Source: Chrysemys picta bellii | Lineage: Eukaryota > Chordata > Testudines > Emydidae | Length of the DNA stretch: 64,000 nt | NCBI RefSeq assembly: GCF_011386835.1 | Contig: NC_088805.1 | Location: 16,116,836 to 16,180,835 of the forward strand | Direction of reading: 5' to 3' | Made by a program: the position numbers and the translations under genes | Notes under the pieces: generated by a model | Seen by the model: the letters and a program-made list of their open reading frames with translations, nothing else | What the model was told of the DNA's origin: nothing | Database searches by the model: none | Shown here: positions 36,901 to 47,960 of the stretch, in pieces | Layout: each line of letters begins with the position of its first letter | Numbering within the stretch: the stretch's first letter is position 1

Positions 36901-37435
36901 GGTGCTTTCCTAGTGCCTTCCATATGGGGATCTCAAAACTCTTAACACACAAACATCAACAACTTTTTTTAATTGACTAATGAGGGAGGGGAGATTCTGA
37001 TGGCGCACACTTGGAACAGAAAGTCCTGAAAATTAAAATTCAACACCAGATTTGGCCAAATAGTGAATCTGGTGACTCTTTTGGAGCTACACATTTGTTG
37101 CTATCTATATTAATTCTTGTTTGCATGCGAGTGGGGGGCAGACAGGTGGATGGTTCAAAGACTCGTGTACTGTTCCTTTAAACGGACTGGAGGACGTTCT
37201 GGGCAGAAACTTCAGAAAGAATGAATAGTTTTAGGATAATACTGCTTTCCTTATCTAACAAAGTTCTTTGTTCAGTGTTAGAATAAAATGACTTTTCCCC
37301 TCAATACTTTACCAGTGTCGATGTCAATTCCCTAAGGGGGGGGAAGGGAAGGGGGCTGTTCTTTAAAAAGGGGAGCAGAAGTCTTTTCTGCAATTAATCT
37401 GAATTACAGTAGTAATACCCTCAGTTGAGGCCAAT
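33966..37435. other. Non-coding, no clear feature
   Basis: Contains a (GT)n tract at about 35143-35158. Between 36067 and 36165 the pair TTGTCTATACTAG and CTAGTGTAGAATAG may mark a decayed MITE. No gene is recognised. Confidence 0.5.
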
Positions 37436-37835
37436 GGGTATGTCTACACTACGAAATTAGGTCGAATTTATAGAAGCCGGTTTAATAGAAATCGGTTGTA
37501 TACAGCTGATTGTGTGTGTCCCCACATAAAATGTTCTAAGTGCTCTAGTCGGCGGACCGCGTCCACAGTACCGAGGCTAGCGTCTACTTCCGGAGCATTG
37601 CACTATGGGTAGCTATCCCACAGTTCCCGCAGTCTCCGCCGCCCATTGGAATTCTGGGTTGAAATCCCAATGCCTGAATGATGCAAAACAGTGTCGCGGG
37701 GGGTTCTGGGTACATGTCGTCAGGGCCCTCCGTCAGAGCACCGGCAGACAAATAGATTCACGCCTTTTTACCTGGGTTACCTGTGCAGACAACATACCAC
37801 GGCAAGCATGGAGCCTGCTCAGATCAGCTCACTGT

Positions 37836-38260
37836 CACCATGTGTCATCTGGGTGCCGGCAGACGTGGTACTGCATTGCTATGCAGCAGCAGCTAACTTC
37901 CTTTTGGCGGTAGACGGTGCAGCATGACTGGCAGCCGTAGGGCTGCACTGCACCAGCCCCTTGCCTTTTGGTAGAAGATGGTATATTAAGATTGGTATCC
38001 GTCATCATCGTACTGCAGTGGCTGTCAATCATGGGCACCTGGGCAGACATGCAACTGTCTCGATGATGATGATGGCGATCAGTCGTAGTATGCTATTTCC
38101 TGCCAATCGCCAGTATTTTCTGCTAAGCACCCAGAAGAGGCCGAGGACGATCTGGGTGCTGGCAGACGTGGGGCTGCATTGCTACACAGCAGCAGCCCCT
38201 TGCCTTTTGGCAGAAGATGGTATATGACGACTGGTATCCGTCGTCGTCGTACTGCAGTGG
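37836..38260 (+). repeat. Direct repeats in the Harbinger 5' region
   Basis: The segment from 37849 (ATCTGGGTGCCGGCAGACGT, then CATTGCTATGCAGCAGCAGC) recurs from 38149 (ATCTGGGTGCTGGCAGACGT, then CATTGCTACACAGCAGCAGC). Both copies continue through CCTTTTGG.AGAAGATGGTAT. The period is about 300 bases, ahead of the transposase gene, in what would be its leader. Confidence 0.75.
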
Positions 38261-38580
38261 CTATCAGTCATGCTGCACCGTCGGCTGGCAGCTTAAGATG
38301 TAAAATATAGATTTCTTCTGTATTCATTTGCTTCCCCTCCCTCCGTGAAATCAACGGCCTGCTAAACCCAGGGTTTTGAGTTCAATCTTTGGGGGGGGGG
38401 GGCATTCTGTGTGACAGTTATTTGTGTTTCTCCCTGATGCACAGCCACCTTTCTTGATTTTAATTCCCTGTACCTGTACGCCATGTCGTCACTCGGCCCT
38501 CCCTCCCTCCTTCCCCTGGTCCGTCAGATACTAGTTTTGTGCCTTTTTTCAGACCAGGCGCCATAGCTAGCACTGGGATC

Positions 38581-39836
38581 ATGGAGCCTGCTCAGATCAC
38601 CGCGGCAATTATGAGCACTATGAACACCACGCGCATTGTCCTGGAGTATATGCAGAGCCAGGATATGCCAAAGTGAAACCCGGACCAGCCGAGGAGGCGA
38701 TTGCAGCGCGGCGACGAGAGTGATGAGGAAATTGACATGGACATAGACCTCTCACAAGGCACAGGCCCCAGCAATGTGGAAATCATGGTGTTACTGGGGC
38801 AGGTTCATGCCGTGGAACGCCGATTCTGGGCACGGGAAACAAGTACAGACTGGTGGGACCGCATCGTGCTGAAGGTGTGGGATGATTCCCAGTGGCTGTG
38901 AAACTTTCGCATGCATAAGGGCACTTTCATGGAACTTTGACTTGCTTTCTCCTGCCCTGAAGTGCCAGAATACCAGGATGAGAGCAGCCCTCACAGTTGA
39001 GAAGCGAGTGGCAATAGCCCTGTGGAAGCTTGCAACGCCAGACAGCTACCGGTCAGTCGGGAATCAATTTGGAGTGGGCAAATCTACTGTGGGGGCTGCT
39101 GTGATCCAAGTTGCCAGGGCAATGAAAGACCTGGTGATATCAAGGGTAGTGACTCTGGGAAACGTGCAGGCCATAGTGGATGGCTTTGCTGCAATGGGAT
39201 TCCCGAACTGTGGTGGGGCCATAGACGGAACCCATATCCCTATCTTGGCACCGGAGTACCAAGCCACCGAGTACATAAACCGCAAGGGGTACTTTTCAGT
39301 GCTGCTGCAAGCCCTGGTGGATCACAAGGGACGTTTCACCAACATCAACGTGGGATGGCCGGGAAAGGTACATGATGCTCGCGTCTTCAGGCACTCTGCT
39401 CTGTTTCGAAAGCTGGAGGAAGGGACTTTCTTCCTGGACCAGAAAGTAACCGTTGGGGATGTTGAAATGCCTATCGTGATCCTTGGGGACCCAGCCTACC
39501 CCTTAATGCCATGGCTCATGAAGCCATACACAGGCAGCCTGGACAGGAGTCCGAACCTGTTCAACTACAGGCTGAGCAAGTGCCGAATGGTGGTGGAATG
39601 TGCATTTGGACGTTTAAAAGCACGCTGGCGCAGCTTACTGACTCGCTCAGACCTCAGCGAAAAGAATATCCCCATTGTTATTGCTGCTTGCTGTGCGCTC
39701 CACAATATCTGTGAGTAAGGGGGAGACATTTATGGCGGGGTGGAAGGTTGAGGCAAATCGCCTGGCCGCTGATTACGCGCAGCCAGACACTAGGGTGGTT
39801 AGAGGAGCACAGCAGTGCGCATCAGAGAAGCTTTGA
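38581..39836 (+). pseudogene. Harbinger DDE transposase (HARBI1-like), disrupted
   Basis: The enzyme would cut and paste the element. The reading frame starts at ATG 38581 (MEPAQITA). It is broken by TGA at 38674-38676, by TGA at 38899-38901 and by a shift of frame near 38936-38942. The main open segment (38882-39718) carries the DDE domain, with all three acidic positions visible: D in GAIDGTHIP, D in ILGDPAYPL and E in MVVECAFGRLKARW. A helix-turn-helix-like part (YRSVGNQFGVGKSTV) precedes it. A premature TAA at 39716-39718 follows LHNICE. The C-terminal tail continues in another frame to TGA 39834-39836. AATAAA lies at 39994-39999. Length and motif order match PIF/Harbinger transposases of the HARBI1 family. 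As it stands it cannot make a full protein. Confidence 0.93.
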
Positions 39837-39993
39837 AAACTAGTTTTGTGACTGGGCAGGCTACAGTGTGAAACTTCTGTTTGTTTCTCCTTGATGAACC
39901 CTCCGCCCCACCCACCCGGTTCTCTCTACTTCCCTATAAACCATCATTCCCCCTTCCCCTCCCCTCCCCCCTTCGAGCACCGCTTGCAGAAGC

Positions 39994-40033
39994 AATAAAG
40001 TCATTGTTACTTCACATTCATGCATTCTTTATT
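39994..40033. terminator. Facing poly(A) signals of the two Harbinger genes
   Basis: AATAAA on the plus strand (39994-39999) serves the transposase gene. TTTATT at 40028-40033, which is AATAAA on the minus strand, serves the SANT gene. They are 28 bases apart, so the two transcripts must overlap at their 3' ends. Confidence 0.75.
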
Positions 40034-40125
40034 AATTCATCACACAACTAGGGGGATAATTGCCAAGGTAGCCCAGGATGGGTGGGGGAGGAGGGAAGGA
40101 AAAGGACACACTGCAGTTTAAAACT

Positions 40126-40607
40126 TTAACTCTTACTGAAGGCCAGCCTTCTGATGCTCGGGCAATCATCTGGGGTGGAGTGACTGGGTGGCCGGAGGCC
40201 CCCCCACCGTGTTCTTGGGCGTCTGGGTGAGGAGGCTATGGAACTTGGGGAGGAGGGCTGTTGGTTACACAGGGGCTGAAGCAGCGGTCTCTGCTCCTGC
40301 TGCCTTTCCTGCAGCTCAACCATACGCTGGAGCATATCAGTTTGATGCTCCAGCAGCCAGAGCATCGACGACTCTTGCCTTCTGTCTGCAAGCTAACACC
40401 ACTATCATCTTCAGCCCGCCACTTGCTCTGTTCATCCCGCGATTCAGCCCGCCACCTCTCCTCTCGTTTATATTGTGCTTTTCTGAAGTCGGACGTTGAC
40501 TGCCTCCACGCATTCTGCTGTGCTCTTTCAGCGTGGGAGGACATCTGGAGCTCCGTGAACATATCGTCCCGCGTCCTCCATTTTCTCTTTCTAATCTTCA
40601 CTAGCCT
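40126..40607 (-). pseudogene. Harbinger SANT/Myb-like accessory protein, exon 2 (frameshifted)
   Basis: The minus strand has an acceptor TCTCCTTCACAG just before 40607. The exon then encodes a lysine/arginine-rich segment (KIRKRKWRTRDDMF) and a helical segment, ending LAFSKS before TAA at 40126-40128. Near 40366-40372 the frame shifts by one base: the part ending LQTEGKSR continues in another frame as MLWLLEHQTDMLQRMVELQE. The two halves together look like the C-terminal coiled region of the accessory protein. The shift makes this copy defective. Confidence 0.8.
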
Positions 40608-41553
40608 CTGTGAAGGAGAAACATTTACAGCTGGTGGAGGAGAAGGGAGAGGTGGTTAAAAAAGACATTTTAGAGAACAATGGGTACACTCTTTCACGTT
40701 AAATTTTGCTGTTAACATTACACAGCACATGTGCTTTCGTTACAAGGTCGCATTTTTCCTCTTATAGTGAGGGCCTGCTGGTTTCGTGTGAGAGATCACT
40801 CACGCAGTGCCAGGCAACATATTTTGGCTTGCAGGCAGCCATGGTAAGCCACAGTCTTTTGGCTTTTTTAACCTTCTTAACATGTGGGAATGGTTTCAAA
40901 CAGCAGCGCCCTCATTTCCCATATCAAGCATGAATTGGGTTGGCCATTTAAAATGGGTTTGCAATGTAAAAGGAGGGGCTGTGGTTTCCGGGTTAACATG
41001 CAGCACAAACCCAACTAACCCCCCTCCCCCCCCCACACCCAATTCTCTGGGATGATCACTTCACCCCTCCCCCCACCGCGTGGCTAACAGCGGGGAACAT
41101 TTCTGTTCAGCAGAGCAGGAACAGGCACCTCTGAATGTCCCCTTAATAAAATCGCCCCATTTCAACCAGGTGACCGTGAATGATATCACTCTCCTGACGA
41201 TAACAAAGAGCAATGGATGTTGTCTGCATGCCAGCAAACACTGGGACCATACGCTACAATGCTTTGTTATGCAATGATTCAAGACTACGTGCTACTGGCC
41301 TGGCGTGGTAAAGTGTCCTGCCATGGCGGCTGGGATAAGGCAGCCCTCCCCAGAAACCTTTTGCAAAGGCTTTGGGAGTACATGAAGGAGAGCTTTCTGG
41401 AGATGTCCCTGGAGGATTTCCGCTCCATCCCCATACACGTTAACAGACTTTTCCAGTAGCTGTACTGGCCGCGATTGCCAGGACAAATTAATCATTATTC
41501 ATTAAACACGCTTGCTTTTAAACCATGTGTAATATTTACAAAGGTACACTCAC

Positions 41554-42126
41554 CAGAGGTCCCCGTGTGCCCTCAGGGTCTTGGGTGAGTTCGGGGGTTA
41601 CTGGTTCCAGGTCCAGGGTAACAAACATATCCTGGCTGTTGGGGAAACCGGTTTCTCCGCTTCCTTGCTGCTGTGAGCTATCTACATTACCTCCATCCTC
41701 TTCTTCCTTGTACCCCGAACCCTCTTCCCTGTGTGTTTCTCCAGTGACTGAGTCATAGCACACGGTTGGGGTAGTGGTGGCTGCACCCCCTAGAATGGCA
41801 CGCAGCTCCGCGTAGAAGCGGCAAGTTTGCGGCTCTGCACCGGACCTTCCATTTGCTTCTCTGGCTTTGTGGTAGGCTTGCCGTAGCTCCTTAATTTTCA
41901 CGCGGCACTGCTGTGCGTCCCTGTTATGGCCTCTGTCCTTCATGGCCTTGGAGACCTTTTCTAATATTTTGCCATTTCTTTTACTGCTACGGAGTTCAGC
42001 TAGCACTGACTCATCTCCCCATATGGCGAGCAGATCCCGTACCTCCCGTTCGGTCCATGCTGGAGCTCTTTTGCGATCCTGGGCCTCTATCACGGTTACC
42101 TGCGCTGATGAGCTCTGTGTGGTCAC
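41554..42126 (-). pseudogene. Harbinger SANT/Myb-like accessory protein, exon 1
   Basis: In PIF/Harbinger elements a SANT/Myb-like protein binds the transposase and helps it enter the nucleus and find the ends. Here 191 codons are open and contain the trihelix-like domain KRAPAWTEREVRDLLAIWGD, QCRVKIKELRQAYHKARE and CRFYAELRAILGG, followed by an acidic Glu/Gly-rich tail. The exon ends in CTG with the donor GTGAGT at 41548-41553, phase 0, which joins in frame to exon 2 (40607 downward). The frame begins with GTG, and I see no ATG ahead of the SANT domain, so the start codon seems lost. It converges with the transposase gene. Defective together with exon 2. Confidence 0.85.
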
Positions 42127-42238
42127 CTGTGCTCTCCACGCTGGGCAAACAGGAAATGAAATTCAAACGTTCGCAGGGCTTTTCCTGTCTACCTGGTCAG
42201 TGCATCTGAGTTGAGAGTGCTGTCCAGGCCTGAGGTAA

Positions 42239-42345
42239 GTGCCCCACTGTCCTGAACAGCTTACAATCTAAATAGACAAGACTGTCGGAGGGTGGGATAG
42301 GGAGAAAACCCATGAGTAAGTGACTAAAAATATCCATCAATTAAA
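42239..42345. repeat. Fragment of an interspersed repeat
   Basis: GAACAGCTTACAATCTAAAT and AGACAAGACTGTC resemble a common amniote repeat motif; a similar piece (GCTGCTTACAATGTG) occurs at 47628-47643. Class not assigned. Confidence 0.35.
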
Positions 42346-43557
42346 ACTGGAATAAGACCAATATTGTGTGCTTGAGGCCTTTAGAATTAAAAACTGCTTA
42401 AAAAGGAGTAGTTACTTTCACGCTTGTTCAATCCTGTCAGATAGGGAGGGCAGTCCAAGACTGTAGACTCCCAAGAACCTCATTCCGTGGAGGTTTTAGA
42501 AGACATTAGTGTCTGCCTAGCGTTAACCAGAGGGGCACCAAATCAGGCACAGTGGGCAGGTACAATGCTCATTTGCCAACAGAATGGTTGAGCAATTGGG
42601 TTTTACTCAGACAAGGGTTGGCACACACACAAATCTTCTACACTCCCAGTTTTTTGTTATATAAATCAAGCAGAGACTAATTCAGTCTTGGCACAACAGG
42701 AGCTCCCCCAAGACCCTTGCTAGAGCCCGGCAAAGACCTGACCACACCCATCACAACAACTTTGTGTGAATGGAACATTACATTTAAACTTTGTACCCAG
42801 CCCATAAGTATTACCATAGCTTAACTTCTCTCTCTGAATAATACCTCAGGCAAGGACTGTGTATAGCCCAGAAAGGGGAAAACCATTTCCAATTTTTTAA
42901 GATTCCGTGATCCTGCTTATCTTCAACCTTTCCCAAAACTGCTAAATCCCTGAGAGACGCCTTCTCCAAGGTTGCCTCCTGATGATAAAGTACCTTCTTC
43001 CAATCAGGGAACAGAAACAGTACCAGGTAGCCTATGTGACCAATCATAACTAGCAGCGACTGAACAGTCACACAATGAACAGGAGCAATTCGTAGAGTAA
43101 AATAACTCACAAAACAGCTGCCAAATAAAAATGTGACCAAGTGACCATCTGCTCATGGATGCTGATCACAGGGAGAGAAAACATGCATGTGCACCAAAAA
43201 GCAGCTAGCATTGGCTGCCTTATGCTTGGCTGCTGGGAATGCTCTAGGCCAAGAACTGAGCATCAGCACGTTCCACCCCCTATGTCCGATAGGTACCCCC
43301 GGGAGGTGATGTGTATGTCATGTTAGCTAGCTTCAGCATAAGCCAAGGAAATACTTTTAATCTCAGTCTAAACACACAGTTCCAGCTAAACAGGTTTCCA
43401 ATAATGGTTTGGCTGGATACTGAGGATGCCATAGAAAGTGACATGTTCTGAACACCTTCCAGGCCAGGTTTTACTCTGTCAGAAGCCCAGTACTGACCAG
43501 ACCTAGGTTTGGAATATTTGACAGACAAACTGTTTGCGAAAAATGCATTTAAACTCA
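42346..43557. other. Non-coding, no clear feature
   Basis: Unique-looking sequence that separates the two Harbinger elements. Nothing recognisable. Confidence 0.5.
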
Positions 43558-43948
43558 GGCCGGGTCTACAATACAGACTTTAATTGATGCAAGTTACATG
43601 GGCAAACAGCTGCTAAAGTTTATATATCACTTGTGCATTGGCATACTTGGCTGTTTGCATTGACACCATGCGTATTCACCAGGAGTGCTTTTCTCAATGC
43701 AAAGTGTGGTGCACCATAGATAGGTATCCCACTGTGCCATGTGCTGCTATCTAGCATGAAGCCTTTTCTCAATGTGTTCTGGGGTAGAAATCACTCTCCC
43801 AGGAATCTCTGGGAGCTAGGGGGTCAAGTTCCCAGCATGCAACTTTCACCATCCCAGAACATCATTCATATCCCATAATCTTTTTGCCTTTTTTTTTTTA
43901 AATCTCACAAACCTGTGCAGCACTTTTGGCACTAGCCCACCTTGCTAC

Positions 43949-44290
43949 AGAATACATAAATGGCTTACTTTCTAAGAGTATGCAAGTGTTGGTGGATCAC
44001 ACTTCACCAATATCCAACGTGGCTGGTCTGGGAAGGCGAATGACACTTGCATCTGTAAGAACACAGGACTGTTCATAAAGCTGCAGACAAGGGCATTCTT
44101 TCCCAACTGAAATGCCCATAGTTACTCTGGGGGACCCAGACTCCCTCTTGCTCACGAAGTCGTATACCAGCCACCTTGACAGCACCAAGGAGAGATTCAG
44201 TTACTGGCTCAGCAGGTGCCAAATAACTGCTGAATGCGCTGTTGGCAGATTGATGGGATGCTGGCAGTGAGGAAAAATACCAATGGTTAG
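43949..44290 (+). pseudogene. Harbinger transposase remnant
   Basis: Recognisable by alignment with the younger copy: ATACATAAATGGCTTACTTT corresponds to the EYINRKGYFS region. GTTGGTGGATCACACTTCAC, then AATGCCCATAGTTACTCTGG and GGACCCAGACTCCCTCTTGC, correspond to the VDH, PIVILGDP and PLMPW regions. The segment around GAATGCGCTGTTGGCAGATT holds the position of the catalytic Glu. Many indels and stops; the N-terminal half is absent. Confidence 0.8.
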
Positions 44291-45086
44291 AGCTGCCTGT
44301 TGTGGTGGACACTATTTGAGAGGAAAAGCTGCCACCAGGGTGGAGGGTCAAGGTGGAGCGGCTCTTACTTTGAACAGCTAGACACAAGGGCCGTTACAAG
44401 AGCTCAGCATGGAGTTATGCAGTTGAGGGAGGTTTTGAAAAAGTCCTTCAATGGTCAGCCACAGTAATGTTCGGTGCTGGACTGTTCTCTGTGCTTGGAG
44501 AATTGGTGCTGCTAGGAACTATGTAGTACTTGCTGTACATTTATAAATGTGTATTTCCCTCAAGCTAGGAGTTATGCGGTGCTTGCTGTACACTTACAAG
44601 TGCTGTGTGCATTGAGTACTGCTGTGCATTCTGCAATATTTCTTGTCAACTCAGATAATGGTATTCTTCAAAAATAGACATTTATTGACTTGCAAAACCA
44701 GTGCAGAAAAACAATGTGCAAAAAACAGCAGGCAATAAAATACAAACTTTAAACTTAACAGAATGGGACTTTGACATTGGAAAGGCAGCAAACATTTCTG
44801 CCCATTTCAGTGCACAAATGTAGTCTGTTGTGGCTACACATACACTGACCTGTAAGAACCAAGGTTGGTGTACATGCAGCTGTGGTTTTCCTTGCTGTCA
44901 CCCAATGTGGAGTAGGAAGACTAAGGATGCAGCCTGTGATGCCACAGGGGGGGCATGTAGGGAGCTGCTACCATGGAGTTCTCCAAGGATGGCAAAGGGC
45001 AAGAGTCTGGAATCTTTGGATCTGTAGGTCAACCAGCATCTACAGCAGTTGGGTTTGCTGCCTGAGAAAACCCATTATGTGCTGGT

Positions 45087-45302
45087 TCATCTCCCTCTCT
45101 TTTTCCTGATGGGATTCCTGGGCCTGTCTCCTGTCTGTTCTTTCCTTCTCCATGCCATCTGCTGTGTTGATCTCCAGGCCATTTGTTTGCAGTCCAGTGC
45201 AGCATTAGCTTGCAGGATCTCCCTGAATATGTCCTCCCTATTCCTTGTTCTCCTCCTAGTCAGGGCCAGGAGTTCTGTGAGCAAGGGAGGGGCGCCTCTC
45301 AA
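45087..45302 (-). pseudogene. Harbinger SANT gene exon 2 remnant
   Basis: A minus-strand open stretch of 71 codons with RRRTRNREDIFREI and arginine/lysine-rich sequence, matching in character and position the exon 2 segment RKWRTRDDMFTEL of the younger element. Confidence 0.6.
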
Positions 45303-46002
45303 GGCTGCAACAGCAGCAGCTGCTGATAAAAACAGACAGATGTGTCATAGTATTTACAGTCCCAATGGAAAGGGAAAAAGAGTTTCAAAACTCCCTTAAC
45401 CTTGTTCCCATAAACACTTACTATGAAATGCTTATTGATACTTCAGCTTTGGAGCCCAGCCACAAGGAGAGCAGCCCACCAGGGGCAAGGAAGGAATTTC
45501 AGTTGCATGAAACAAAATTCTGGTCCCTGTTCCATGGCTACATGTGCAGGGCAACAGCACTGGATAGTGGCACTATTTTCTAAGGCAGCGGCGGTTTTAG
45601 CTGATGTCTTGCCCAGGAGGATAACAAAGGCATAGAACACTCAGCTGCCTTTGGCTGCCCAAGGCCGCCTAGGTCCATATGCCTCTAACCTGTTTACTGC
45701 AGAGTATCTCTCGGATACAAGGGACTTCCCTATGTACATAAACAAGCTCCATGTGGCTCCCCCTGCCAGCCCCCACATCTAACCCAACAGGGGAAATGAA
45801 GAGCAGGTGCCAGCTCTAACTCGTCTGGTAGGAGCAGAACAATGAAAAGCAGATACATTTGTCTTGTTAACCAGGGGATGGGCCAGGTGCCATCTTGAAA
45901 TTTCAACAATTTAAAGAAAAATGCCTGCTTACCGGAGGTCCCTTCCCCTCCACAGGCTCGTCCATGCTCGCCTGCTGGGACTCGCTAGATGGGGGTGAAG
46001 TC

Positions 46003-46290
46003 TCAAACAGGTCCTGGCTTGTGGCATTGTTGGAGTCTCATCTCCCTGCTCTTCCTCTTCACAGTAGGGATCTGTGGCTCTGGCTCCTCATGGTGGTCTG
46101 TAGGGTCTCCGCCAACTATGGCATGCAGCTCGTTGTAAAAGCAGCAGGTGTGTGGCTCAGCGCCAGATCGATTGTTGGCCTCCCTGGCCTTGTGATATGC
46201 CTGGCCAAGTTCCTTCGCTTTCATATGGTGTTGCTGCTGGTCCCTATTATGCCCTTTTGCTGCATCCCCTGTGCAATCTTTTCATAGGTT
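46003..46290 (-). pseudogene. Harbinger SANT gene exon 1 remnant
   Basis: The minus strand encodes KAKELGQAYHKAREANNRSG and CCFYNELHAIVGG, clearly homologous to KIKELRQAYHKAREANGRSG and CRFYAELRAILGG of the copy at 41554-42126. The N-terminal half of the domain is missing. Confidence 0.85.
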
Positions 46291-46324
46291 TCTATGGCAA
46301 GGCGACTTATGTCAACCTAACTTT

Positions 46325-46509
46325 TAGGGTTGCCAACTCTGACTGAAGCTATTCCAGGAGATTCCTCCTTCCTCCCCTCCCCCAAACATGACAATGTAAT
46401 TTTCTTAAAATATCCTATTAAAATCTCCCAGATTGCTTTCAATAGTCACTGGGAGATGAACGCCAATTCCGGGAGACTCCAGGCCAATTCTGGAGGGTTG
46501 GCAACCCTG
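46325..46509. mobile_element. hAT MITE nested in the older Harbinger
   Basis: A 185-bp element is flanked by a perfect 8-bp duplication CTAACTTT (46317-46324 and 46510-46517). Its termini are TAGGGTTGCCAACTC and, reverse-complemented, CAGGGTTGCCAACCC. Inside is the imperfect palindromic theme TCCAGGAGATT and CCGGGAGACTCC. It inserted about 20 bases from the right end of the Harbinger element. Confidence 0.88.
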
Positions 46510-46534
46510 CTAACTTTGCAGTGTAGATCGGGCC

Positions 46535-47960
46535 CTAGTTCTGCTAGTGTTCTATCCCCAATGAAGACAAGAGCCTAAAAAGTGTAGCCAATAACACTGT
46601 TAAACACAAGACAACAGAAAATACCACTCCAGAAGATCCTCCACATCTTCATAATCTTTGGCCCTGCGCAGCATGATACTTGGTGAAGAGAAGTTATTGC
46701 TGCTAAGACACAGGCACTTCTGAAAATTTTACCCATAAGTCACATGGACAGACGGCCGGGGGGGGGGGGGGGGGGGGGGAAGAGAACTTTGCAATTTGGG
46801 ATGAATATTTTGAACAGAAACTAAAGCAATCACCAACAAACTGGTGTAGAATAAATACTTACTAGGACTCAAATTCGTCCTTTATAGAGATGAATTATAA
46901 AGACTGACAAGTATGAAGTGACCTGAAATATTTTTCCATTTACATGAATATTTCTAAAACCATCCAAGGGACTGGAGAGAGTTTGTTGCCTCCTAAAGGG
47001 GGATCTTTAACTAAAAGGTTGAACAAGATTATAGTGGAAACCCTGAGGATACGTTAAAGCGGTTTTGCTGTGTTTGGGCATACCTTCTAAAAAACATTAT
47101 TCTTAGGATTTTCCAGCAAGTTAATATTTTCCTTGCTGCACCAACTTTCCTCCCCCCACCCCCCCACCCTTATTAAAAGGACAAATTAAAGTAGTATACT
47201 GAACAGAGAAATGGCGGTGGAGAGGTTAAGTAATTTGGCCGAGGTCCCAAAGAAGAGCATTATCTAGAACCCACATCACCGAACTCGCTGTCCTTTTGTA
47301 ACAAATCCAACATAGTAGACAGGCAGTTAAGTAAATTACGTATCTGCATAGCTGGGACTAGTGCACTGATCTTTCAGCTCCCCCAAAACAAACAAAAAAT
47401 ACAATGACCTCTACCACTTGGGCTAAAGCTGCTCCCCCATAGCTTATAATAATAAGGCCCCTCTTCTGAGGGCCAGCCACTAGAAAATAATATTATAGAC
47501 AGTACATTACACACAGATCTATATGGTGGGCCATGCAAAATGTAACAGTTAAGGTGCCTATCACTGTAGTATCTAAATGCAAATATCATAACACTTTAGA
47601 GAGACCAGACAAAAGCTCCCTGCCCTGAGCTGCTTACAATGTGTGTTCCAGAGAATCCTACACGTGGAAGATAATCATGGTGGTGATTCATTGAAAGAAT
47701 GAGTTAGGTTTGAGACTGGAGGTAGCCACCTGGACTAACTTAAGTGCTGTAGTTAGAGCTTCTCCATGCCATTCTCTTCCACTCCCTCCCCCACCCCTCC
47801 ACCCCAAAAAAAGGGTGGGGGGGAGAAGAGTCCACAAGTCAATGGGAAAACTATGAATTAACAATGCCAATGTCAGGAGTAGGATACCAAAAGCACTATC
47901 GTGGGCTCTCTCACACAAAATAAATTCTACAAGAGCACCTCTTCTCCCCCCCCCCCAAAA
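46535..47960. other. Non-coding; G22 tract
   Basis: A run of 22 Gs at 46758-46779. A C-rich then A-rich run (47945-47963) abuts the DIRS element. Otherwise nothing recognisable. Confidence 0.5.

Larger units (their letters stand above)
37436..42227 (+). mobile_element. PIF/Harbinger DNA transposon, autonomous type, right end missing
   Basis: A 4.8-kb element begins GGGTATGTCTACACTACGAA, the same terminus as the MITE at 29538. It carries the two genes diagnostic of PIF/Harbinger: a DDE transposase on the plus strand (38581-39836) and a SANT/Myb-like protein on the minus strand (exons 41554-42126 and 40126-40607). The last element-like sequence is at about 42221-42227. No GTGTAGAC-type right terminus follows, so the right inverted repeat is lost and this copy should be immobile. 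Between the left end and the transposase, at 37800-38280, there are direct repeats of a roughly 300-base unit containing TGGGTGCCGGCAGACGTGG. Confidence 0.92.
43558..46534 (+). mobile_element. Older PIF/Harbinger element, decayed
   Basis: Starts GGCCGGGTCTACAATAC and ends GTGTAGATCGGGCC. The flanking triplets are TCA on the left and CTA on the right, so the duplication is not certain. It has the same gene order as the younger copy: transposase remnant on plus, then exon 2 and exon 1 remnants of the SANT gene on minus. It is shorter (about 3.0 kb including an insertion) because the first half of the transposase is missing. Its divergence is far greater than that of the copy at 37436. Confidence 0.82.
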
